Shown piece by piece: positions 55,601-64,000 of a stretch of 64,000 nt of DNA; within the stretch, counting starts at the first letter, position 1, and every line of letters begins with the position of its first letter. Source of the stretch: Seiridium cupressi. Its lineage: Eukaryota; Ascomycota; Sordariomycetes; Amphisphaeriales; Sporocadaceae. The stretch spans positions 124,001 to 188,000 of the forward strand of contig JARVKI010000070.1 in the NCBI GenBank assembly GCA_036674765.1, in the 5' to 3' direction. The translations under genes and the position numbers were made by a program. The notes under the pieces were generated by a model. The model did not search any database. It was not told where the DNA came from and worked only from the letters and a program-made list of their open reading frames with translations.

Positions 55601-58046
55601 AAAGATGGGCTAAGCGTATCAGCCCATTCGAGCTTCTGACAATGAAATTGGCACAATAGGAAAGTAAATCTTCCTCGGAAATGGTATCGATTGCTGGGTC
55701 GGTTCCGATCGAGTCTCTCAATGTCAGCACCTCATCCGCGTCCGTATCTCGGAGCAGACGCTGTTGCAGGGTTTGAGAATAGGAAACGAGCGAAGCCAAA
55801 TCGCTTGACTTGAAAGGCCGGAAAGAACACAGAACCCATTTCATTGTACTCTTTACAAGATATCGCCGAGATAGCTCATCGTCGTCGCCAAGAGCGTCGA
55901 CATATATCTGTTCATAAGCACGGAATAGCCTGTCCACGGCAGGTGCACGAGACTTTTCAAGCTTTGAGAGCCTCGCCTCGAAGTCTGAAGGTCTGAACTT
56001 GGATCCCTGGCGTCGAGAGCGTGGAAGGAAAATGTCGAGTTCGAGGACAACCCATCGAAATCTTTTTCTGTCAGTTATCGAAGGGTGACTTAGTACACAG
56101 GGGATGCCACTTACACGCCTTCGGACCAGTCCCTCAAGGCTTTCTTGAACCGTTCTGCTTGCTTCTCTTGTATTCCACTACCCCTATAGCGGGCTTCAAC
56201 TTCGTTGTCAATGTATGTGCGGATGTCGTCGGCATTCTGAGAATTTATGGGTAAGTGGATAACATCCTGAAATTCGCTTGACACGTCGATACCAAAACGG
56301 CTTGATAAGAAGATGCGTAATTTTCTGTCGGAATGATGCACGCCTTTTAACAGCCTTAGGAAAGTACCATGGTCCGTCAATTCGTCCAACGCATCGAAGA
56401 CAAATGTCACTTGATCATCTCTAACTCGCAGTGTTTCCCCAAGAAGCTGCAGCGTAGCGTTCAGACCAAAGTCACTCTCGCCAGGCCCCTGACGGTGACT
56501 TCTATTGAATGCCTCCAACACAGGTGCGGCTATGCTTCCATCTGCTAGTATTGCACATTGTGCTAAAATGCACCGGAAGATATTGGTAACGTCGTTGCGA
56601 AGAGTGTGCAGGGGATCCACATCGGAAGCATTGGCCGAACAGTAGAAGAAAGCTACCGGGCCATCTGAGTGTGTGGAGAGATACTCTAGGACAATTGAGA
56701 CCAGACAGCTTTTTCCAGTACCAACAACACCCTGCAGTAGAAGGACTCCAGACCGAGATTGCTGCCAAGACTGGAACACCGCTTCATGCCGAAAGAGCCA
56801 TCCGCCCGACCCGAAGTAGTCATCTCCAAGCCGCCTGCGGTTGTCCATATGATCTTGGAAGGAGTTGATTATCGAGACCCACTCAGTAATTTGCTGGGAC
56901 TGCGCTCTTCGGGCCGAACTCTCATCGATGCTTTTTTTCAATAAGTTTGATCTTTCCTGTATGAGCTCGCCGATGCTTATGAAACTGCTCTGCTGTAAAC
57001 GCACCGATAAAGAGTTTATGGGCACATGACACAGCAGTTCGGCTTTCTTGGCAGTAGCAAGGCCATCTTGCCAGGACACATCCGAAAAGAGGTTCCGGCC
57101 GAGACGCCTAAGAGTACTCAATGCAAAATACTGAGTAATGAGAGCCTGGTACTCTAGCAACTTTTGATACAGTGGTTTGACGGTTCCTTGGAATATGCTC
57201 CGTGTGGCTGAGTTGGCCAAAAACATTTCTTCAGCCAAATTGTAGCTGTTGAGAATGCAAGTAACGTCCTTGAGTCCATCGAGTGCGCTCTGCATCTCAG
57301 TGAAGTCTTTCATCATAAACTGTGGTAAAGTAAGAATGGAATCCCGCAAGGTGCAACAAAATCCACCACTCACTGGTATCGCCATCGATATGAAAGACCA
57401 TGGAACCGAGACATATGGAGGCGCAGCACTCATCCCGGCGGAAATGATCGGGGAAGCCTTTTGTACGGTGCTGAGAATACCTTTGACCGTATCTCTCACT
57501 TTATTAGGCTTGCCAGAGAGCATAAACTTCCATTGCCTATGCTCCATCATCTGCTTCTGCGACGAGACGACCTGAGCAATGGCTGATGCACTGAAAAGAT
57601 CAGACTCTTGGGGCAGGCTGGCATCGTCCTTGATAATAGATTCAAAGTTCGCCATGAGCTTAGGCTGCTCGGCCTTTAGTGCTTTATATACTTCTTCCCA
57701 TACTGCTTCTCTTGCAGCTTGCACACTGGGAGTAGGATTGCTACGATCGAGAACAACAATATCTGAAGGGCTACGTGATGCTGTTTCGGTGTTCCCCGGA
57801 CTGGTTTCCGTCAATACTTCTTCGGTTTGTGAGGATATCCTAACAGCTGCAAGAGAAGGGCCCGAAATATCCTCTGTTCGCAATTAGTCTCTCCTGTCTA
57901 TGGTTCGGGGATTCTGGAAAGAGTCGACCAAAAGGTCAATGTCATGTATGAACGTGTGTATCGTTACCTTCTTCCCTGGACTCTCGATGCCGCCTGAGAA
58001 GCTTGTCTAAACCCCGCTTGAGCCTCGAAGGTCGCCGATCGGCCAT
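52696..58046 (-). CDS. NLR-like STAND protein: NACHT_N - NACHT - ankyrin repeats - C-terminal HET
   Basis: Four exons (58046-57968, 57873-56115, 56067-54371, 54317-52696) join in phase to 5157 nt, 1718 residues; introns are 47-95 nt with GTAAC or GTAAGT donors. The start MADRRPSRLKRGLDKLLRR is a basic leader common in fungal NACHT proteins. Residues about 70-290 resemble NACHT_N (PF17100). The NACHT NTPase has Walker A GVVGTGKS near residue 405 and Walker B FVFDALDEL near 517. Winged-helix-like and ankyrin regions follow (about 870-1030, e.g. GDTSLHVAAFHGFDEAFRLL). Cys motifs (LCSSCDIEEW, GCGLCSWML) and EWLRTCQTEHSVC lead into a HET domain from about residue 1255 (IGIRYLVVDAFCLIHDSPEDM). HET domains trigger cell death in incompatibility, and ankyrin repeats sense ligands. 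Placing HET last is unusual. The HET opening reads LSWSSG instead of LSYCWG, so its activity is uncertain. Confidence 0.88.
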
Positions 58047-59776
58047 TATTCAGATAGTGTTACGATTAACCAGTGCAGTGGGTACAGCTCTGAGAATTGC
58101 GCATTGTCATAGTCTGTATGCGATGGCGCCGTCTAGGATTCATAAGGTCGACATGTCTGGTTGACAGTACCTCTATTATGAATGCCTCTGTGGTGGTGGT
58201 GCAGGGTGTATTGGGAAAACCGTCTGAACAATAACATCATTACCACGTAATACAAGGCGCATTGGCGCAACAGCAACTGCACTTCAACTGGTGGCTGCAA
58301 ATGAGGGGTTCTGTCTCGGTGAAACCTCAAATGCACAGCTGTCAGCAGATGCTTTTATGACTGGTCTCCATTACAGGCACTGTGATGCAGTAAATTCCTT
58401 GCCTATAAGCATCATGAGGACTGGCGGAGAGCATGATAGAAGTCGCCTCTAAATAGAAACAATGAATTGCTACACAAAGGCTTATAAGCAGCAAGATAGG
58501 CAACATGCTCAATATGACAATAGCCCGCAACTGGTTGGTATAGTCCCGATCATCCGGCGAACTGTGAATGTCAATAGTGCTACAACAATGGCTGGCAGAA
58601 GATGAGCCACATTGGGAATTTCAGTGCACGACCCCCTGCTAAAGCATTTGAACTTGCCATTTAGAATAGCGAATACGACGATTAACTCAGATGCGTAACT
58701 TGACTCTTGATGACAATGTACTGAATTCGGATGAAGCTACGCTAAGCTGCATCTGGTTTGTACCACCTGTCAAGCCGATTCGGGACAGAAGTCAAACAAA
58801 GAGAATGTTGCTTTTACTAGACGCTGCATTAGAGATCCAAGATAATATATCACGGTAAAATGCATTCGAGAAGGCTTTGTAGTAGGTTCCGGCCTGAAGA
58901 GTCCAGACTCCCACACTTGCTAAAAGGCCCGACGTACCTAGGCGGCGGGAGCCGGGAAAGTCACGCCAAGCTCAGCGGCCTGGTCGGGAGCCACAGCGAA
59001 CTTAAGCGAGACTGGCACGATTGGCTGGCACTGACTCCGGGCCGCGACCCGCAAATCGCCTCTGCCAATTATAAACTGACGCGCGCCAGACTTCACGAAC
59101 TTCAGAAACTCGCTTTGCCGGAGGCTTCAATCTTCGAGGGCGCTTAGCCAGTGCTAACGGGCTTCAATCTCTTTACCGCGCTTTTGCTGGCAGTCTTTCA
59201 GGATGGTACCTGGCGGCCGGGACAATTGGACCCAATGGTCACTGCCGGCAGCTGGATTGGATACTTTGCACAAGCATTCCGGCCGTTTCAATGGGTCGCA
59301 ATCTCCCATCACGCTGGCACCAACAGCCAGAGGCCGAAACCCAACGCGAGTAGCTTCCCTCGTCTAACGTGTTTCTCGCATGATAGAGCGTGCCGGGTGA
59401 TCGCGAGGCTAGCAGCAGTGCTTCTGTTTCATACAAGATGGAAGCCGCTACCCTCGGGCTGCGATGCTTAGCGGCATCCTGTCTTCCTTTGGTCTCTTTG
59501 CTATTCATGTCTTCGTTTTTCTTTGTCGCCTCTTGTTGACTCTCATGTGTCCATCTCCTCAAGTCATTGTCACAGTCTGAACGGGAACTGGCTTCTCTTT
59601 GACTCCGGTACATTCTTTTTTCCTCTACATCGAAATAATATGAATCTTTAGGGCTCTTTCTCGACTTGTCAAACACGTCTTGGTTCTGGCCACCATATTC
59701 CTTGCCATTCTTTTCTCTCGCATACTATTTCCCCATTTCCCCATTTCTTTCCCTCGATATCGAAAAGATCTACACC
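58047..59776. other. Divergent promoter region between NLR-like and mucin-like genes
   Basis: This 1.7-kb gap separates two divergent genes. Frames at 58860-59147 (plus, 95 codons) and 59239-59676 (minus, GTG start) lack domains and are not called. Pyrimidine-rich sequence precedes the mucin-like start codon. Confidence 0.5.
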
Positions 59777-62187
59777 ATGCATATATCGATCGTCCTCAAT
59801 ATTCTTCTATTTTCCGGAGCCTCTTCGGCCGTCTCACGGAGGCGGGGACAAAGGTATGTCCAAGTCACTCACATCAAGACATCTGGCTGACCGTATCCAG
59901 AGCAAGGCGGGACGAGCTCAATGACGCAACATCGAGGTTGTTCAAGAGTGCTGGCTCAAGCACCATGCCAGAGGTCTCATCTACCGTGGTGCCCTCGTCG
60001 TCCACTGAAGTACCATCAACATCGTTGGCGGCTAGCGAGATGCTGTCATCTTCAAGTATATTCTCCGCATCTAGTGCAACGGCTGTCCCGCCGTCAACGA
60101 TTCTATCAACATCTACCGCACTTTCTACAAGCCCGAGTAACCCTTCCTTGAGTCGCAGTATCACCTTCCCTACGGAAGACCTGTTCTCATCAACCTCGGC
60201 GACAGTGTCTATTGTATCATCATCTTCATCCACTCTAAATCAGGCGAGCCCTACATCAATAATATCGTCCAGCTCCCACTTCGGCTCAAGCACAGCATTA
60301 TTGGCATCAAGCTCGCAACAAGTGTCATCGTTAAACGCTGTGAGTTCGAACATCGACTCTTCATCGCCACTGCTTAGCTCGACGGCAGCTCCACTGAGTA
60401 CATCGTCCACAGCTGCCACCTCAACAGCTTCGACATCTGTATCTCGATCTTTTACTCTCATAGACACCACCCAGTCTGAATCTGTCCCTTCGTCAACATC
60501 TGTGTCGAGGTCTTTTACTCTCATAGATACCACCGGGACACAGTCCGTGTCCCAGAGCTCAAGCGCGTCGACTCAGTTATCTCCGACGACAGCTAGTGCA
60601 TCTTCCGTCGCCTCTTCGTCCCCCAGTACCGGCGATGGCTCCTCATCTCGATCCTTCGCCAGTTCTATGGAACTCCCTCTGACGTCGTCTGCGACAGCGT
60701 CGAGTGTGGCTTCCACTCCGAGCACTGCATCAAGCTCAAGCCTTAAATCTGTTAGCGCTCCGAGCAGTAGTTTGAGTGCTACTGTTTCGTCTTTTCAGTC
60801 TTCCAGCAGCACTTCTGTCCCGGTGGGATCATCTAGCATGCCATCAAGCAGTGGCTCGAGCTTGGCCACAACCTCAAGCTTGAGCACAAGTTCTAGCGCA
60901 AGCACAGCTTCAAGCTTGAATGCGACATCCAAGGCGAGCACGGCTTCAAGTGCAAGCTATACAGGGAGCGTTGTCGTGACAAGTGTAACACCATTTCAAA
61001 GCTCTGCGTCTAGCATACCCGCATCGGCAATTAGCACTACTTCGACTTTTGTCACAGTGCCGAATGTTACCGCCAGCACCGCATCCGTATCTTCTAGCGC
61101 TGTGTCTGCTTCCTCCTCTGCTTTGTCAACCGCATCATCGAGCCGGAGTGGTGGTTCAGCGGGAGACCCAAGCTCAACAGTTTCTGGCCCTTCTTCAAGT
61201 TTCTCGATGATCTCCAAATTACCATATTCGTCAACGTCCGTGAAGCCAACAGGGAATATCAACACTGCGGTACCAACTGTGATTAGCACAGCACCTCCGT
61301 CGAGTACAACTGTCGCGGCCGACGTTTTTGCCAGTAACCTAGCAGAAGCTTTAAAGTACAATGCGCTATTCAACACGTTGACAATTGATTCTGCCTGTCA
61401 ACAGAATCAGGCGGCCTGCGTCAGTGGCAACATCGGCGAATGTACCGCGGCAGGCACCTTTTCCATTACGACATGCCCTGAAGACACTCAATGTTTCGCC
61501 TTGCCCATGAACACCACCGCGGGAGTTCAGATTGGATGCCACAATCCTGCCGTCGCTGCTGACATTCTTGGGGGATCTACTGCAAGCTCTTCTGCGGCCA
61601 CATCGACCCAGAGAGCGTCTTCAGCTGCGACCGCGTCGGCCAGCACGACAAACCCGTCAAGTACCGCCGATCGACCAACCGAAGTCACTGTGACAGTGAA
61701 GCCATCTGCAACTACCGTAGTCAGCCAGGTCACGGTCACTATCAATACGTCAGCCCAGAAAAGTAGTGCATCGTCAGTCGTCACTGAGACACCCCCAACT
61801 AGCTCGACAACATTGACTACGAGCACTCGATCCCATAGTTCACAATCGGAGTCAAAAGCTTCTACTACAAGTACAAGCACAAGCACTAGAGCTGAGACTA
61901 CTTCAACTTCTGCCGTCGCGCAGCCTACTAGCACGTCAAGTTCCAATCGCGCAGGTACAACGCTCACTTCATTGGACATTATTCCAATCACCACAGCGAC
62001 AAGAACCTCGCAGCATAATGGTGATAAGCCTGATGTGACTGCCAATCCGAATGGTGGTGCTAAAGCTACTGCTGCCACGCCGACTACCAACGGACTAGTG
62101 ACCGTCACCGTTAAAGAGACTGAAACAGCTACTGTCACCACGACTACTACCACGACAGATCACGAGACTACAACTGTTCGTGTGTGA
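59777..62187 (+). CDS. Secreted mucin-like Ser/Thr-rich protein with CBM19-like Cys module
   Basis: Exon 1 (59777-59853) and exon 2 (59901-62187) join across a 47-nt intron (GTATGT donor, CTGAC branch) to give 787 residues. The signal peptide is MHISIVLNILLFSGASSA. About 470 residues of Ser/Thr/Ala-rich sequence follow, expected to be heavily O-mannosylated. A small domain at about residues 510-575 has CQQNQAACVSGNIGECTAAG, then TTCPEDTQCFALPMN and IGCHNP. This resembles the CBM19-like chitin-binding module of fungal wall proteins. A second Ser/Thr stretch ends in Thr-rich TVTVKETETATVTTTT. No hydrophobic GPI-type tail is seen. It probably acts at the cell wall or in the matrix. Confidence 0.82.
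60433..60556 (+). repeat. Two tandem 63-nt coding repeats (SRSFTLIDTT unit)
   Basis: Within the mucin-like gene a 63-base unit encoding TSVSRSFTLIDTT occurs twice in tandem with a few substitutions. It is a recent duplication inside the Ser/Thr-rich stalk. Confidence 0.85.
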
Positions 62188-62744
62188 GGTCATTAGAGAC
62201 GCACTTGAATAGTGATACCCCGGATCATTTTCGAATTAGAGCTTGAATTTAGCGGGCGTTCTTAGGGTCATTGAAAGATCAGCTTTGGACAGGATATGAC
62301 TTGTCTACGTGACCACAAAAGCAATCGCAATCACTGCACCTATACCCTTCTTACATATATAACTTAATATAATTGATTTTAATTCTCAATTCATCACCTT
62401 GCGTATACTGATGGGCAGAAAAGTCGACCTCTCTGGCTTGCCAGGAAGCGGATCTTTTTGAGATCAAGTTGTCACAGTCGCGTCATAATTGACATGGCGG
62501 AAACTAGTAATGAGCAGCATTGTACTGAACGAATGCATGTTGAATCCTATTACCTAGTTGCCTCTCAAACGCACCATTAAAGCTAGGATAATAAAAGAGA
62601 ACGTAGTTTGAAATCATCCCATAAATTTTCCGTTCGACTGGGTTGGTCGCTTCCCATCGCAACGGGTCCAAGACAGTCTCCTTCAAAATCAACCGGTCAC
62701 ACAAGGAGAAGTAACGAAATAAAATGATATGATAGATAATCGGC
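62188..62744. other. Convergent 3' region between the mucin-like and UVI-1-like genes
   Basis: Both genes end here, so the gap should hold both terminators. A 66-codon minus frame at 62504-62704 contains ETVLDPLRWEATNPVERKIYG and looks coding-like but has no ATG and no known family. Confidence 0.45.
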
Positions 62745-63767
62745 TTAGGATGAATAAGCTGAGATGGCGTCGTTCAGCGTTCCATCGATGCTGAACTTTT
62801 GCTGCTTCAGACATTCATCGCGGGTTGGAATGATGGAAATTAGCCCGAATGCAATATTGTCCACAACCGACTCAATAGCTCTCAGCACTGCAGCAATGGC
62901 GATGCCAAGAGGGTTTGGGAACTTCTCGACTCCTGGACTTTTGGCAGACGAAACAACATCTGATCTAGCAAGGGCCTCCGAGTGCTCTAGCCCACCCGAG
63001 ATCTCTGTCTTGCCCCCAAAGCTAAAGCCGGAACCAGACGACAAGAGGCTGGATCGACCGATCAAGATCTCCAGGAGCGCTTGGTGAACGCGGACGAAGT
63101 CGATCAACGCCACTACGACAGTATCACTATCGCAGCCGGGAGGGATGATGGGGGAGAACTGGACATAGGGGATGATCACGGTCAGAGCGGGTGGAACTTG
63201 ACGGAGACCCCGCAGGAGATCGGTCAGCGCGTCACGAGCTTCAAGGTCGTTGTCACGCTTCAGCCCAATCTGCTTTGCCGCATTCTGCAAGCTCTGCGAG
63301 ATCAGGGTAACCTTGCCCAGCGCATCGATGATCTTTTGTGCCGCTTTGTTGACAACCTGAGAACAGCCTTCGAGAGGGCAAACACCTGGATCGGGCGCGT
63401 CAGTGGGCATGGACCCAGCTGCGGTATCTGTGGCAGTGGACAGAGACCCGAAAGGCTCGCAAGTGCCGGGCAATGGATTTACGACGATCACCTGGGTTGC
63501 ATTGAGCTTCGGGTCGACGAATGTGCTCGACGCCGCTTCCGCCTGGGGCGGAAGGTAGTAGGTCTGAGTTCCGGGCAAAAAGGTGCCATTAGGGTTGCCA
63601 ACCACAACGAAGGGGTCGACAGTATCGCATCCGGGTATCGTGCTGGTAAAGGCTGTACCCTGGGATGGAATAGGGAACGTCAGAGTGACCAGGGGTGTTG
63701 GGGCTCGAACATAGCTCGCCGATCCACCGGCAGTAAGCAGAGAGGCAATGTAACAAGCCGACTTCAT
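62745..63767 (-). CDS. Secreted UVI-1-like protein of unknown function
   Basis: A single exon encodes 340 residues from the ATG at 63767. The first 18 residues form a signal peptide (MKSACYIASLLTAGGSAS). Residues 20-130 are Pro/Thr-rich with two Cys (IPGCDTVDPF, LPGTCEPF). The C-terminal half is a helical domain: CSQVVNKAAQKIIDAL, LIDFVRVHQALLEILIG, then IAAVLRAIESVVDNIAFGLISIIPT and a final DAISAYSS. This pattern resembles the fungal UVI-1 family of secreted stress-associated proteins, recalled from memory. A KRDNDLEAR stretch could be a Kex2 processing site. The biological role is unknown. Confidence 0.75.
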   Translation of the reverse strand: MKSACYIASLLTAGGSASYVRAPTPLVTLTFPIPSQGTAFTSTIPGCDTVDPFVVVGNPNGTFLPGTQTYYLPPQAEAASSTFVDPKLNATQVIVVNPLPGTCEPFGSLSTATDTAAGSMPTDAPDPGVCPLEGCSQVVNKAAQKIIDALGKVTLISQSLQNAAKQIGLKRDNDLEARDALTDLLRGLRQVPPALTVIIPYVQFSPIIPPGCDSDTVVVALIDFVRVHQALLEILIGRSSLLSSGSGFSFGGKTEISGGLEHSEALARSDVVSSAKSPGVEKFPNPLGIAIAAVLRAIESVVDNIAFGLISIIPTRDECLKQQKFSIDGTLNDAISAYSS

Positions 63768-64000
63768 GTTTAATTGGTGCTTCGGTCTTGGTGGTAGCTA
63801 CAAGGACGACAGAGTGTTGGTGTTATGCGTGCCGAGTTGGGAATCCCATATGCAGCAGACATCGCTGCCATATATACGGCGAGTTCAACTTCACGAGTAA
63901 ATATCCACGACCTATCACTCAGATATAACAATTACCGAAGACAATTTTTGCCGCCGCCGTTACTGGTGTGCTACATTTCAAAATTGTCTCCCGTCTTTGG
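63768..64000. other. Promoter region of the UVI-1-like gene
   Basis: Upstream sequence of the UVI-1-like gene up to the window edge, with a TATATA element near 63870. No other feature is seen. Confidence 0.5.
63869..63876 (-). promoter_or_regulatory. Candidate TATA box of the UVI-1-like gene
   Basis: A TATATATG tract on the minus strand lies about 105 bases upstream of the start codon at 63767, a plausible distance for a TATA box in an inducible fungal gene. Confidence 0.45.

Noticed and set aside
61527..62153. 208-codon Val-rich minus-strand frame
   Set aside because: It is the antisense of Thr/Ser codons of the mucin-like gene; the plus strand has signal peptide, intron and Cys module.

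Overview
This window is nuclear DNA of a filamentous ascomycete (Pezizomycotina), most likely a Sordariomycete of the Hypocreales type. The reasons are short 47-140 nt introns with GTRAGT donors and CTAAC/CTGAC branch points, and gene families confined to or typical of these fungi: HET, NACHT_N/NACHT-ankyrin, DUF7025-AAA ATPases, DUF6594, But2 and UstYa/DUF3328 proteins, and ApsB/Mto1-type spindle-pole proteins. I cannot name the species. No operons, CRISPR arrays, rRNA or convincing tRNA genes are visible.

Layout. 0-10 kb holds a repeat-rich secreted But2-domain wall protein (cut by the window start), a DUF7025-AAA ATPase with two apparent 1-nt deletions, and a type II membrane protein with a lectin-like propeller. 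10-19 kb holds a 1585-residue coiled-coil ApsB/Mto1-like protein, an FAD monooxygenase with one apparent 1-nt deletion, and a Gly/Pro/Gln-rich glycine-zipper protein. 19-24.2 kb is a decayed interval: a UstYa-like pseudogene with two in-frame stops, a probable LINE remnant, and another broken reading frame. 24.2-38 kb holds a GH43 arabinanase, an arylamine N-acetyltransferase, a DEDDh exonuclease, a DUF6594 membrane protein, mitochondrial GatB and a glyoxalase-like protein. 38-49.3 kb holds an SMP-30-like propeller, a long gene-poor stretch, the Dhh1 RNA helicase, a J-domain protein and a carboxylesterase. 49.3-52.1 kb holds two broken genes (ankyrin and methyltransferase). 52.7-58.05 kb is one intact four-exon gene encoding a 1718-residue NLR-like protein. 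59.8-64 kb holds a mucin-like protein with a CBM19-like module and a secreted UVI-1-like protein, transcribed convergently.

How it fits together. The housekeeping genes (apsB-like, REX-like, GatB, DHH1, J-domain) are intact and separated by accessory blocks. The accessory blocks carry surface proteins, wall-degrading and xenobiotic enzymes, a mobile-element remnant and several genes with disabling lesions. The most notable object is the NLR-like gene. It has the order NACHT_N, NACHT, ankyrin repeats, Cys-rich pre-HET segment, HET, so the HET domain is C-terminal, whereas in the classical HET-E/HET-D proteins it is N-terminal. All four exons join in phase without a stop, directly beside a broken ankyrin fragment and a broken methyltransferase.
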